64,000 nt of DNA from Limnohabitans kasalickyi (GCA_965234325.1 OZ248418.1:1-64000), one strand, 5' to 3'. Positions 42,184 through 51,581 are shown, counted from the stretch's first letter. The notes: a model not told the origin generated them from the letters alone. Program-made: numbers and translations.

Positions 42184-42653
42184 GCCTGGCCTCCTTTGAG
42201 TGCTTTTTGGGCGGTGGACACCGCGGCAGCAATTTGGTTGTAAGTGCCGCAGCGGCAAATGTTGCCGCTCATGGCTTGCAAAATTTCGGTACGGCTGAGG
42301 TTCTTCTTGGCCACGCTGACCACCTTGGCGGCGGTCATGAGTTGCCCAGACTGGCAGTAACCGCATTGGGGCGCTTGCTCTTTGACCCAAGCTGCCTGTA
42401 GCACCTGACCCGTGCGGGTTTTCATGAGTCCCTCCACGGTGGTGACGTTTTGTCCTGCCACCGCCGAGACGGGCAGTGAACACGAGCGCACAGGCTCGCC
42501 GTTCAGGTGCACCGTGCAAGCGCCGCACTGCGCCACACCGCAACCGAACTTGGTGCCCGTGAGGTTGAGTTTTTCACGAATGGCCCACAACAGTGGGGTT
42601 TCGGGGGTGGTGTCGACAGACACCGCCTCGCCGTTGACTTTGAAGCTAACCAT
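42180..42653 (-). CDS. (2Fe-2S)-binding small subunit of the isoquinoline oxidoreductase-type enzyme
   Basis: 157 residues. The N-terminal plant-ferredoxin-type cluster (GCGVAQCGACTVHLNGE) and the C-terminal cluster (QCGYCQSGQ, ICRCGTYNQI) carry eight cysteines for two [2Fe-2S] centres. It passes electrons from the Mo centre of the following gene's product. No medium FAD subunit accompanies the pair, as is usual for Ior-type enzymes. Confidence 0.93.
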   Translation of the reverse strand: MVSFKVNGEAVSVDTTPETPLLWAIREKLNLTGTKFGCGVAQCGACTVHLNGEPVRSCSLPVSAVAGQNVTTVEGLMKTRTGQVLQAAWVKEQAPQCGYCQSGQLMTAAKVVSVAKKNLSRTEILQAMSGNICRCGTYNQIAAAVSTAQKALKGGQA

Positions 42654-42724
42654 GGTTTTTTTGTCTCCTGTGTTTTAACTGCCAATGGGGTGGAAACCCC
42701 CTTAAAAAATCAAGCGAGTGAATG

Positions 42725-43840
42725 TTAGATCACAGATAAGTGGGGGTGCAATCCCTGTTTACGCCACCACAAAAATACCAGCTGCCCTGCCGCCAACACC
42801 CCTAGCAAAGCCAAGGCAGACTGCATGGCCCAAGGGCCTTGCAGGGGGCTCATGACGCCCACCCACATCAGCAAAACGGGCCCTAACAAAAGTGCCAAAA
42901 CGCGTGTCATCCAAGGCGCAAGCCTTTGCTGTGGGGCAACCGCTGCGCGCTGGCGGCTGCAATGCACCGCCCATGCCAGTGAAGGCAAGAGCATCACCAA
43001 CATGGCGTGAACTGGGCTGTCGCCCAGCAGCATCAGCGCGCCTAAAACCAGCAAAGACAAGCTGGCATAAACCTGAAGCGATGGGACTGCTTGGGATGGT
43101 GTGGCACTCCGCATCAACAAAGCCGTCAGAGTAGGCAAGCCCGACATCAGGGCCAAGTGCGCCCCCACCATGTGTTCATTGCGCCACCCCAGGCTTGCGC
43201 ACCATGCATTGCCCAGCCACAACGTGCCCATCATCAAGCCCATGGCCGATGGCGCCAGTAGGGTCTGCATGCTGGCACGCGGTCCGCGACAGGCGAGTGT
43301 TTGGCTTGCGGTAGATCGGTCATGCGCATACAAAACGCCCGTACACATCGCCAACAAGGCCATGACGCCCCCATGCGCGAAGGGTGCCCCATCAGGCCAT
43401 TGCCAGCAGCAAGCCACCAGTGCCGCGGCCAAGACAGGATGCCAAGCCACAGGGCCAAGCTTGAACGTGCTGACTTGACTGCGCGTTTCGATCAAGGCGC
43501 TCCACAGCCCCCAAACCCCCGCCAAACCCAGCAGCAAGCCGTGGGCCGCAGACAGACCTGTTGCGCGTTCCAGTGCCCCGACACCGCCCATCGTCAACAC
43601 GCCTAAAAGCCCAATGACCCATGGCGAACATTTCAAGGTCCAAGCACTGCCTCTGCACAACAAACGCACGGACCACCAGATGGCCACTGCCACCACCCCA
43701 CTGGCCCAGGACCAACCCAAGTGCATGCCCCGCTCACCCAACCACAGCCAGCCGAGCAACAGCACCAGCCAATGCGCCACTTCCCGGGCGTGGGTCAGAG
43801 CCCTTTGGGTTGGTCGCCCAAGCACTTGGGTGTCAGACAT
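42725..43840 (-). CDS. Unidentified multi-pass membrane protein
   Basis: About 371 residues if it starts at the ATG at 43840, which overlaps the upstream gene's stop region by 8 bp; two other ATGs (43846, 43852) are possible. Around ten or more hydrophobic segments are visible. Conserved-looking histidines lie in AWHPVLAA, FAHGGVMALL and MVGAHLALMSGLPTLTALLMR. The last resembles NnrS-type haem/copper membrane proteins, but the likeness is weak and I do not assign it. It lies between the 2OG oxygenase gene and the second molybdenum hydroxylase, so it may serve electron transfer or cofactor needs of these enzymes, by location only. Confidence 0.65.
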   Translation of the reverse strand: MSDTQVLGRPTQRALTHAREVAHWLVLLLGWLWLGERGMHLGWSWASGVVAVAIWWSVRLLCRGSAWTLKCSPWVIGLLGVLTMGGVGALERATGLSAAHGLLLGLAGVWGLWSALIETRSQVSTFKLGPVAWHPVLAAALVACCWQWPDGAPFAHGGVMALLAMCTGVLYAHDRSTASQTLACRGPRASMQTLLAPSAMGLMMGTLWLGNAWCASLGWRNEHMVGAHLALMSGLPTLTALLMRSATPSQAVPSLQVYASLSLLVLGALMLLGDSPVHAMLVMLLPSLAWAVHCSRQRAAVAPQQRLAPWMTRVLALLLGPVLLMWVGVMSPLQGPWAMQSALALLGVLAAGQLVFLWWRKQGLHPHLSVI

Positions 43841-44540
43841 GGGCATACCCATGCAATTGGTCAGACCCGCCGCTGGCGTGGACACTCACGTTAAACGACA
43901 CGATCACCCGGTCGGCGCTGCCGTGGTAGGGCATGGCTTGGTGCGCCAGCCACGAGGGAAACACCACCAGCTGGCCTGGCACCGGTTCGATGTCGAGGTG
44001 GGCGTTTTGCAAATACGCGTTGCCAAAATCCATGGCTGCGCCGCCCAGCCGGTTGAAGTGCGGGCCATAAAACCGCGTCACGCCATTGGCTGCGCCCAGC
44101 ACCGGGTGCTGGCTGCGCTGCTCAGGCGGATCGACCTGCAGGCAATACACCCCCGACCACGAACAGTTGCCATGGGTGTGCACATCGTGGTGGCTGCCCT
44201 GGCTGGAAATTTGAAACCAGATGCCGCGCATCGCAATTTGAAAGCCCGGCTTGGCTTCGAGCCAAGCGCCTTGGTTGGCCAGCACCACGGTCTGGCGCAC
44301 GCTGTCGACGATGAAGCGCACCAGCTGCTCCCATTCCGACAAACGGATGCGTTGCAGCAGGTCGTCCCGGCTGGCATAAAACGGTTTGGGCTCGCCCGCA
44401 TGGGTTGCGTTGTTAGGGTCGGTGGCCCGCATGGTTTGGAACACCCGCACCAACACATCATTCACCGCGTCGGCTTGCGCCAAGCGGTGCACGCCGATGG
44501 GCGTGTGCCAAAGGGTGTGGAGCGGGTCAGGTTGCAACAT
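43833..44540 (-). CDS. Predicted 2OG-Fe(II) oxygenase family protein
   Basis: 235 residues. The C-terminal two-thirds fit the putative 2OG-Fe(II) oxygenase family (PF13759/TIGR02466): HDVHTHGNCSWSGVYCLQVD has the first metal ligand, and PGQLVVFPSWLAHQAMPYHG and RVIVSFNVSV have the distal histidine and 2-oxoglutarate arginine. The substrate is unknown. It starts 16 bp after the MobA-like gene and overlaps the next gene, so it belongs to the cox transcript. A cupin-type oxygenase is not a standard part of CO dehydrogenase operons. Confidence 0.78.
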   Translation of the reverse strand: MLQPDPLHTLWHTPIGVHRLAQADAVNDVLVRVFQTMRATDPNNATHAGEPKPFYASRDDLLQRIRLSEWEQLVRFIVDSVRQTVVLANQGAWLEAKPGFQIAMRGIWFQISSQGSHHDVHTHGNCSWSGVYCLQVDPPEQRSQHPVLGAANGVTRFYGPHFNRLGGAAMDFGNAYLQNAHLDIEPVPGQLVVFPSWLAHQAMPYHGSADRVIVSFNVSVHASGGSDQLHGYAHV

Positions 44541-44556
44541 CTTCAGTTGATTCAGC

Positions 44557-45237
44557 TCAAACGGTCACGGCCAAATGGGCAGGCCACTTGAGTTGATGGC
44601 CTGTGCGCGCGGCCAATGCTGCGATGTCCTCCAAGGTGTCCACATCGGTGCGGTAGCGGCTGTTGGTGCTCACCCAGGCGTGCACCTGGTCTGGGTGGGC
44701 GGCTTGCCATTGGCGGCAGCCCACGTTCGCCTCACCTGCCAAAATTTGGTCGCGCACTTCGGTGCTGAACATCACCGGGTTACCGGGCAGGCCATCGACC
44801 GTGGGCTGCACCACTTGCGCGCCTTCGGGCCGCTTTTTGTAGGCCCCGATCAGGTCATTGATGTCTTGCGAATTGATCAGCGGCTGATCGGCCAAGGCCA
44901 CCAGCGCGGCATCGAGTTTGGGCGACAGGGCTTGCAGCCCCAAACGCAAGGAAGAAATCTGTCCCGCATCGGGGTCAGGGTTGTGCACCAGCGTGACCGG
45001 AAATTCTTTCACCGCCTCTTCGATGAGCTCGGCGTAATGGCCCAGCACCACCACCACCTCGTCCACACCGGCGCCCGACAGCGCAATGAGTTGGCGTCGG
45101 ATCAGGGGCACACCGCCCAACTCCAGCAGACTTTTGGGGCGATGGCCCATCCGCGAGCCTGAACCCGCGGCCAACAACACCGCCCCCACCGCCACGCGGC
45201 TGTACAAGCCGCCACCACCTTTGAGAATGCAACCCAT
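44557..45237 (-). CDS. MobA/MocA-like molybdopterin nucleotidyltransferase
   Basis: 226 residues from the ATG at 45237, 2 bp after the XdhC-type gene. The nucleotide-binding start LLAAGSGSRMGHRPKSLLE and LVALADQPLI mark a MobA-like NTP transferase. In molybdenum hydroxylase operons this family (MocA) adds CMP to molybdopterin, giving the MCD cofactor that CO dehydrogenase uses. Its place directly after the XdhC/CoxI-type maturation factor fits. The exact nucleotide (CMP or GMP) is inference. Confidence 0.87.
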   Translation of the reverse strand: MGCILKGGGGLYSRVAVGAVLLAAGSGSRMGHRPKSLLELGGVPLIRRQLIALSGAGVDEVVVVLGHYAELIEEAVKEFPVTLVHNPDPDAGQISSLRLGLQALSPKLDAALVALADQPLINSQDINDLIGAYKKRPEGAQVVQPTVDGLPGNPVMFSTEVRDQILAGEANVGCRQWQAAHPDQVHAWVSTNSRYRTDVDTLEDIAALAARTGHQLKWPAHLAVTV

Positions 45238-45239
45238 GA

Positions 45240-46283
45240 TCAGCCTCCGCAGCAAGAAGATTTGGCTGGCACAGCCACGGGAGCTGCAGTCGCCAAAGCG
45301 GCCGCTGGCTCGACGTTCATCAACGGGGCTATGTTGGGCGCTGATGCAGCTTCTAAGGGCGCGCTAGCGGCTTTTTTTGCACCGCCACAGCAACTGCTGG
45401 CTACCGGGGCTGTTGCCACAGAAGCCTGCACCGAATCGGCGGGTTTTGCCAGAGCGGCTGCCGTGGCAGAGACAGCCACTGGAGCTTGAGGTTCACGCCC
45501 ACGTCGCGCTGCGACCACCGAGGTCAATACCGACAAGGCAATTTCTTCAGGCGTCTGCGCCCCAATGAACTCGCCAGCAGGCGCCACGATTCGGGCCACG
45601 GCGGCGGGGTCTTCACCACTGGTGACCAAGCTGCTGAGCAGAACGCTGGCTTTCTTGGCGCTAGAGACAAACCACAAACCTTGCGGTTGCAACGCCAATG
45701 CGGCTTTGAGACCCTGCAGATCGCGGCGGCCTTGGGTGGCCACCACCACAAACGGGGAGGAAGACAACTGAGCACTGACAGCGCTCGCTTCGTCGCTGGC
45801 TAGCACCGTGTCGGCATCTGGAAAGTCAGCGGGCACAGCACCTTGCGCCACCACTGCCACGCGCAAGCCCACACGAGGCGCCAGAGCCACCAAGGCCCGC
45901 GCCACGGGCGAGTCGCCCACGATGGTCAACGTGGCCGAGGGCATGACCGGGTCGATGAACAATTCCAGCGTGCCGCCCGAATGGCAGGCCATGCCGAATT
46001 CGAGCACGTCGCCCAAGTCCCGCTCAGCGCTTTCATCTGACGGGGAGATGCGAATTTTGCGCGGCTGGCCGTCCAGCAAAGCGCGGCGCACGGTTTTGAT
46101 GACCGCGGGTTGGGCGCAGCCGCCACCAATCCAGCCGTGAATCTGACCGTCGGCGGTGACCACCGCTTTGTCGCCTGCTTTGCCAGATGTGGGGGCCTGG
46201 GCGCTGAGCACCGTGACCAGCGCAAAGGGCTGGTCGGCGCTTTGCAGGCGGGCAGCCTGGGTGATCCATTCGTTGCGGTTCAT
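45240..46283 (-). CDS. XdhC/CoxI-family Mo-enzyme maturation protein with Cys-rich tail
   Basis: 347 residues, ATG at 46283 with GGAAAG upstream. Family features are QAPTSGKAGDKAVV, IHGWIGGGCAQP and ERDLGDVLEFGMACHSGGTLEL, then a Rossmann-like domain (TIVGDSPVARALV). XdhC/CoxI proteins bind the Mo cofactor and help sulfurate it before insertion. Unusual: the C-terminal ~75 residues are an Ala/Pro/Val-rich extension carrying SSCCGG twice, once ~40 residues before the end and once at the very end. Such CCGG tails suggest metal or sulfur binding, perhaps handing copper or sulfur to the [CuSMoO2] site. Confidence 0.88.
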   Translation of the reverse strand: MNRNEWITQAARLQSADQPFALVTVLSAQAPTSGKAGDKAVVTADGQIHGWIGGGCAQPAVIKTVRRALLDGQPRKIRISPSDESAERDLGDVLEFGMACHSGGTLELFIDPVMPSATLTIVGDSPVARALVALAPRVGLRVAVVAQGAVPADFPDADTVLASDEASAVSAQLSSSPFVVVATQGRRDLQGLKAALALQPQGLWFVSSAKKASVLLSSLVTSGEDPAAVARIVAPAGEFIGAQTPEEIALSVLTSVVAARRGREPQAPVAVSATAAALAKPADSVQASVATAPVASSCCGGAKKAASAPLEAASAPNIAPLMNVEPAAALATAAPVAVPAKSSCCGG

Positions 46284-46345
46284 GGCGCTTTCCTTCAATG
46301 TTTTGTACGTTGTTCGGTTTTCAATGGACATTTCAATTTAAACAT

Positions 46346-47527
46346 TCAATGCAGCACATGTCGGGCTGCGGCCAAATCGGCCAAGCTGGCCAACGGCACA
46401 AAGCGCTCGATGCGACTGCGCGCGCGCTGCAAGGCCCCCGCAGCGGGCACTTGGCGCGTAGGGTGAAACCAAGTGATGCGGGCTCCGCGTGCGCGCACTT
46501 CCTGCAAAGCGGCATCCAGCAGCTCCGGCCCATCGGTGTCAAAGCCGTCCGAAAACACCCACACGCGTGCGCCCCGGTTGAGCTGGGCGCGGGCATGCTG
46601 GCGGCAAAACTCTTGCAAGCTGGCGGCGATGCGGGTGCCGCCACCAAAGCCCGCCGTCACGGCGTTGACTTTTTCTTGAATGGCGGGGGTGTCACGGTGC
46701 ATGTAGGGCGTGACTTCGGCCAAGCGGGTGTGGAATACAAACACCCGGGCATCGGCCTCCAAAGCAAAAGCGCGGGCCACGCGCAAAAACAGCGCGGCGT
46801 GCGATTCCATCGAGCGGCTCACATCGGCCAGGATGAACAGGCGCGGTGGCTCCACGCGTTTGACTTTCCAGGCAGGTTGCATCAGCTCGCCGCCCCAGGC
46901 CACGCTGCGGCGCAAGGTCTGGCGCAAAGCCAGCCGTGGCCCACGCGGGGCCACGCGCCAGCGGCGGGTGGGGCGCGCTTGCAGTTGGTCGGTGATCTGG
47001 CGGGCCAGCTGTTGCAAGGCGCTCAGCTCTTGCGGCATCCACATCTGGCCATCGCGCTGGTGCAGGGCTTCGGTGCGGCTGGCACCGCCTTGGGCGCGGG
47101 GGGTGCCGCTGCCCTGGTCGTCATGCGGACTCGATGCCGAGTCGCCTGCGGTTTGGGGCGCGGCATTCTGGCCGGGTTGGCTGGCGGGCTGTTGCGCCGC
47201 GTCCATTTGGTCGTGCATGGCCTGCACGCTTTGGCGCAGGTTGCGGCTGGGCCGGGTCTGGCCGCTGACCTTGACGCCACCGCGCAGTTTTTCAGGGTGC
47301 CAAAAGCGCTCATACACATCGGCCCACAGCTGCCATTCGCGGTGGCTGTGGCAGGCGATGGCGCGCCAAGCGGCTTGCAAGGGTCGCTCGTGCACAGGGC
47401 CAAAGTACAGCATGGCTTGCAACATGGCCTGCTGCTCGGCCACACCCACCGTGAGGCCGTGGTCGCGCAAGAGCGCGGCAAAACCGGCCAGTCGCTCTGA
47501 CGGCGCGATGGCGGGCGTGGTGCTCAT
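46346..47527 (-). CDS. coxE: CoxE-type von Willebrand factor A protein
   Basis: 393 residues. A CoxE-like N-terminal helical domain (about 1-130, ending in a Gln/Pro-rich linker) is followed by a VWA domain with MIDAS motif DVSRSM (residues ~228-233), TRIAASL and VWVFSDGFDTDG. CoxE works with the MoxR ATPase CoxD in building the bimetallic site of CO dehydrogenase. The start overlaps coxD's stop by 4 bp. Confidence 0.92.
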   Translation of the reverse strand: MSTTPAIAPSERLAGFAALLRDHGLTVGVAEQQAMLQAMLYFGPVHERPLQAAWRAIACHSHREWQLWADVYERFWHPEKLRGGVKVSGQTRPSRNLRQSVQAMHDQMDAAQQPASQPGQNAAPQTAGDSASSPHDDQGSGTPRAQGGASRTEALHQRDGQMWMPQELSALQQLARQITDQLQARPTRRWRVAPRGPRLALRQTLRRSVAWGGELMQPAWKVKRVEPPRLFILADVSRSMESHAALFLRVARAFALEADARVFVFHTRLAEVTPYMHRDTPAIQEKVNAVTAGFGGGTRIAASLQEFCRQHARAQLNRGARVWVFSDGFDTDGPELLDAALQEVRARGARITWFHPTRQVPAAGALQRARSRIERFVPLASLADLAAARHVLH

Positions 47528-48513
47528 GCCGACACTTTGGCTTGCTCGTTGGCGTTTTCGGCCACGCCCACGGTGCGCCGGCCTTCGATCAACTGGCGCA
47601 GGCGGTCAGCGCCCATCACAAAGCGGTCTTCGCGGGTCTTGAGCAGGCAGCCCAAAGTGCCCAGCACCGCCGACATGTCTTCGGGCAAATGGCTGTGACG
47701 CATCTGAAAAAGGGCCTTGACCCAGTCCAGCGTCTCGGCAATGCCGGGGATCTTGGCCAGGTCTTCGCGGCGCAAGCGCTGCACGAACTGCACCGCGTCT
47801 TCGACAAGGCGTGTGTCAGCCTCGGGCAAAGCGGTTTTGACGATGGCGATCTCTCGCGCCAGCGTCGGGTAATCGAGGTAGTGGTACAGACAGCGGCGGC
47901 GCAGCGCATCCGACAGCTCGCGTGTGCCGTTGCTGGTCAAAATGACCTGCGGAATGTGTGTGGCGCGGATGGTGCCGATCTCGGGCACGGTGATTTGGTA
48001 TTCGGCCAGCACTTCGAGCAAGAAGGCTTCAAAGGCTTCGTCGGCGCGGTCGATCTCGTCGATCAAGAGCACGCAAGGGCCTGACTGGCTGATGGCGCGC
48101 AGCAAAGGGCGCTCGAGCAAATACTCGCGGCTGAACACATCGGATTCGCGCACACGAACAGCGCCGTCATGACTGCCACCGTTGTGACTGCCGCTATTTT
48201 GGGCCGCTTCGCTCATGCGGATCGCCATCAACTGGCGGCCGTAATTCCACTCGTAAGCGGCTTGCGCCAGGTCCAGTCCTTCAAAGCATTGCAGGCGAAC
48301 TAGGGTGGCGTTTTGTGATTGGGCCAAGGCCGTGGCCAAGGCGGTTTTGCCCACGCCCGCGTCGCCTTCAAGCAACAAGGGGCGTTGCAAAGCCGACGCC
48401 AGCCACACGGTGGTGGCCAGGTCTTCATCGGCCAGATAGCCCGCACGCTGCAGCCGCTCGCGCAGCAAGCGCTCCTCAGCAGCAGGCCGTCCGGTCTGGT
48501 CTGGCGTCGTCAT
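47524..48513 (-). CDS. coxD: MoxR-family AAA+ ATPase CoxD
   Basis: 329 residues. Walker A is GDAGVGKTALATALA (around residue 50) and Walker B is VLLIDEIDRADEAFEAFL, then sensor-1 ILTSNGTRELSDALRRRC. CoxD of Oligotropha is needed for sulfuration and copper insertion at the CO dehydrogenase active site, together with CoxE and CoxF. There is a small insert rich in Ser/Asn/Gly at about residues 110-118 (SGSHNGGSH). It begins 2 bp after the coxG stop and overlaps coxE. Confidence 0.93.
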   Translation of the reverse strand: MTTPDQTGRPAAEERLLRERLQRAGYLADEDLATTVWLASALQRPLLLEGDAGVGKTALATALAQSQNATLVRLQCFEGLDLAQAAYEWNYGRQLMAIRMSEAAQNSGSHNGGSHDGAVRVRESDVFSREYLLERPLLRAISQSGPCVLLIDEIDRADEAFEAFLLEVLAEYQITVPEIGTIRATHIPQVILTSNGTRELSDALRRRCLYHYLDYPTLAREIAIVKTALPEADTRLVEDAVQFVQRLRREDLAKIPGIAETLDWVKALFQMRHSHLPEDMSAVLGTLGCLLKTREDRFVMGADRLRQLIEGRRTVGVAENANEQAKVSA

Positions 48514-48515
48514 GC

Positions 48516-49157
48516 TCAGGCCTTTTTACCGAGCAAGCCACCGAACCAGCTCTTGACCAAAGCCCAGAAGATGGCCAAGCCGTTGATTTCGCGGGCCACC
48601 ACGGGGGCTTTGGGCGCAGCGGCAGGTGCAGCAGTCTCGCCACCCGAGGCAGCAGCTGTAGCAGCCGTCGAAGCCACTGTCGAACCCTCGGCCGCAGGCA
48701 AGGTCAGCGCGGTCTGGCGGAAGTTCTCGACAAACTGCGCCAGCAGCATGTCGGACACCTGCACCATCATTCGGCCGCCGAATTGCGCGAACTTGCCGTT
48801 CACGATCACCGCCGCTTGGCCGTTTAGCACGCAATGCGCTGGGTTGGCCGGGTCGGCGGTGATGATCGCGGTCAGGTCCATCGAGGCAGACGAGCCGCCT
48901 TTGTCCGCGCCCTTGCCGCGCAAGACCATCTTGCGTTCAGCGGGCACGGCTTCAACCACGTCGACGGTGCCGCCGAATTGGGCGACCGCCGGACCCACCT
49001 TGACCTTGACGCCGCCCTTGAACGAGGTTTCGGACAGCTGCTCGGTGATTTCGGCACCGGGCATGCAATTGGCGGTGGCTTTCAGGTCGGTCAGCAGGGC
49101 CCAGGCCCGTGCTGCGTCCACATCGAGCGGGTATTGTTTGTCGAGTTTGACTTCCAT
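48516..49157 (-). CDS. coxG: CoxG-type SRPBCC protein
   Basis: 213 residues. An SRPBCC/CoxG domain spans about 1-145 (DVDAARAWALLTDLKATANCMPGAE, ETSFKGGVKVKVGP, VLNGQAAVIVNGKFAQFGG), then an Ala/Thr-rich linker, then a C-terminal hydrophobic helix (IFWALVKSWFGGLLG) ending in GKKA. CoxG is reported to help recruit CO dehydrogenase to the cytoplasmic membrane or carry quinone. Here it lies directly after coxL, unlike in Oligotropha, where it is further downstream. Confidence 0.92.
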   Translation of the reverse strand: MEVKLDKQYPLDVDAARAWALLTDLKATANCMPGAEITEQLSETSFKGGVKVKVGPAVAQFGGTVDVVEAVPAERKMVLRGKGADKGGSSASMDLTAIITADPANPAHCVLNGQAAVIVNGKFAQFGGRMMVQVSDMLLAQFVENFRQTALTLPAAEGSTVASTAATAAASGGETAAPAAAPKAPVVAREINGLAIFWALVKSWFGGLLGKKA

Positions 49158-49169
49158 TTTCTTTCCTGA

Positions 49170-51581
49170 TTACAGAGCTGCGCCGTGCTCGCGCAATGCT
49201 TTCCAAGTGCGGAAAGCGTTGTGCGGCATGTCCAGGTGTGTGACACCCAGGTGAGAGAAGGCATCGACCATGGCCGAGGTGAAGGTGGGGATGGAGCCGA
49301 CGTGGGGTGACTCGGCCACGCCCTTGGCACCCAGGGGGTGGTGTGGCGAAGGGGTCACGGTGTGGTCGGTTTCCCAGTGCGGGGTTTCCACGAAGGTGGG
49401 CAAGAAGTAGTCCATCAGCGTGTTGCCCAGCAAGTTGCCCTGTGCATCAAACGGCATTTGCTGGCCCATGGCCACGGCAAAACCTTCGGTCAGACCGCCG
49501 TGGATCTGGCCGTCAATGATCATCGGGTTGATGCGGGTGCCGCAGTCGTCCAGCGCATAGAAGCGGCGGATTTTGGTCTCACCGGTCGCACGGTCGATGT
49601 CCACCACGCACAGGTAGATGCCGAACGGGAACGTGAAGTTCGGTGGGTCGTAGTAGTGCACGGCTTCCAGGCCTGGCTCCAAGCCATCTGGTGGCTGGTG
49701 ATAGGCCTGCCATGCCACATCGGCCATGGTTTTGAACTTGCTGTCGTCGCCCTTGACCTTGAAACGGTCGACTTCCCAGTCGAGGTCGTTTTCGTTGACT
49801 TCGAGCATGTGGGCGGCGATCTTGCGGGCCTTCGCATGGATCTTGCGAGCCGCCAAGGCAATGGCAGCACCGGCCACGGGGGTGGAGCGTGAGCCGTAGG
49901 TGCCCAAGCCGTAAGGCGCGGTGCTGGTGTCGCCTTCTTCCACCTGAATCACTTCAGACGGAATACCCAACTCGGTGGCGATGATCTGCGCGTAGGTGGT
50001 CTGGTGACCTTGACCTTGCGTGATCGTGCCCATGCGGGCGATCGCGCTGCCGGTGGGGTGGATGCGGATTTCGCACGAGTCGAACATGCCCACACCCAGG
50101 ATGTCGCACATCTTCGATGGTCCGGCACCGACGACTTCGGTGAAGGTGACCAAGCCAATGCCCATCAAGGTTGGGCTGTTGGGGTCAGCACGTTTGGCCG
50201 CTTGCTCGGCACGCAGGCCTTTGTAATCCACGGCTTCGAGCACTTTGTCGAGTGCCGTTTGGTAGTCGCCCGAGTCGTATTCAAAACCGAAGGCGCTGGT
50301 GTAGGGGAACTGCTCTTTCTTGACGAAGTTCTTGGCGCGAATTTCAGCCTTGTCCATGCCCAGCTTTTGCGCCAGCACGTCGACCATGCGCTCGATCAAA
50401 TACACCGCTTCGGTCACGCGGAAAGAGCAGCGGTACGCCACGCCACCGGGGGCCTTGTTGGTGTAAACACCTTTCACACTCGCGTGCGCCGCAGGAATGT
50501 CGTAGCTGCCAGACACGATGTGGAACATGCCGGCCGGGAACTTGGTCGGGTCGGCGCAGGCGTCGAACGCGCCGTGGTCGGCCACCACGTTCACGCGCAG
50601 GCCGGTGATCTTGCCGTCGGCGGTTGCAGCCAATTCGCCGTCCATGTGGTAATCACGGGCGAAGGCGGTGGACGAGATGTTTTCGATGCGGTCTTCCACC
50701 CACTTGACGGGGCGACCCAGCACGATGGAGGCCACGATGGCGCACACATAACCGGGGTAGATGCCGACCTTGTTGCCAAAGCCGCCACCGATGTCGGGGC
50801 TGACGATGCGCACTTTGGATTCAGGAATGCCCGAGAGCATGGACACCACGGTGCGCACCACATGGGGTGCTTGCGAGGTGATGAAGGTGGTCAAGTCGCC
50901 CTTGATCGGGTCGAAGCTGGCCACGCAGCCGCAGGTCTCCAGCGGGCAAGGGTGCACGCGGGGGTAGTACATGTGCTGTGACACGGTCACTTCGGCCTTG
51001 TCAAAAGCGGCATCGGCGGCCGACTTGTCACCGGCATCCCACGTAAAGATGTGGTTGTGGTGGTCACGCTTGCCGTGGGCACCTTCGGTCTTGCCGGCCA
51101 AGTCGTCACGAATGACAGGCGCGCCAGGTTGCAAGGCAGCATAGGGGTCGAGCACCACGGGCAGCTCTTCGTATTCGACTTCCACGGCTTCGACCGCGTC
51201 GGCGGCGATGTAGCGGTCGTCGGCGATGACGATGGCCACTTCTTGCATCTGGAAGTGAACTTTTTCGTCGGCCAACACAGCGGCCACGTCACCCGCGAGG
51301 GTGGGCATCCAGTGCAGTTTCAAAGGCTTCAAGTCGTCGGCGGTCAGCACGGCATGCACGCCGGGGATGGCGAGCGCGGCTTCTTTGTTGATCTTGACGA
51401 TGCGGCCGTGGGCAATGGGGCTGCGCACGATGTCCATGTGCAACATGCCGGGCATCTTGATGTCATCGACGTAGTTGCCCTTGCCTTGGATAAAGCGGGC
51501 GTCTTCTTTGCGCAGGCGCGAAGCGCCCATGCCAGCCAGCGCGAGTTCGCGGGCTTCAGCGGAAAGTACCGGTGCGTTCAT
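49170..51581 (-). CDS. coxL: Aerobic CO dehydrogenase large subunit, form I
   Basis: 803 residues, the length of form I CoxL. The active-site loop reads AYRCSFR, with Cys385 in the position of the copper-binding Cys388 of Oligotropha. Form II enzymes have AYRGAGR there, so this is a true CO-oxidising type. Other features are the molybdopterin-binding SPDIGGGFGNKVGIYPG and the C-terminal GAKGVAESP with the active-site glutamate. With CoxS and CoxM it oxidises CO to CO2 and passes electrons to the respiratory chain. GGAGA lies before the start. Confidence 0.96.
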   Translation of the reverse strand: MNAPVLSAEARELALAGMGASRLRKEDARFIQGKGNYVDDIKMPGMLHMDIVRSPIAHGRIVKINKEAALAIPGVHAVLTADDLKPLKLHWMPTLAGDVAAVLADEKVHFQMQEVAIVIADDRYIAADAVEAVEVEYEELPVVLDPYAALQPGAPVIRDDLAGKTEGAHGKRDHHNHIFTWDAGDKSAADAAFDKAEVTVSQHMYYPRVHPCPLETCGCVASFDPIKGDLTTFITSQAPHVVRTVVSMLSGIPESKVRIVSPDIGGGFGNKVGIYPGYVCAIVASIVLGRPVKWVEDRIENISSTAFARDYHMDGELAATADGKITGLRVNVVADHGAFDACADPTKFPAGMFHIVSGSYDIPAAHASVKGVYTNKAPGGVAYRCSFRVTEAVYLIERMVDVLAQKLGMDKAEIRAKNFVKKEQFPYTSAFGFEYDSGDYQTALDKVLEAVDYKGLRAEQAAKRADPNSPTLMGIGLVTFTEVVGAGPSKMCDILGVGMFDSCEIRIHPTGSAIARMGTITQGQGHQTTYAQIIATELGIPSEVIQVEEGDTSTAPYGLGTYGSRSTPVAGAAIALAARKIHAKARKIAAHMLEVNENDLDWEVDRFKVKGDDSKFKTMADVAWQAYHQPPDGLEPGLEAVHYYDPPNFTFPFGIYLCVVDIDRATGETKIRRFYALDDCGTRINPMIIDGQIHGGLTEGFAVAMGQQMPFDAQGNLLGNTLMDYFLPTFVETPHWETDHTVTPSPHHPLGAKGVAESPHVGSIPTFTSAMVDAFSHLGVTHLDMPHNAFRTWKALREHGAAL

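Noticed and set aside
47542..48084. Plus-strand frames opposite coxD, coxE, coxL and trpB (up to several hundred codons)
   Set aside because: Typical antisense open frames in GC-rich genes; no domain, start signal or context supports them, whereas the minus-strand products are well-known proteins.
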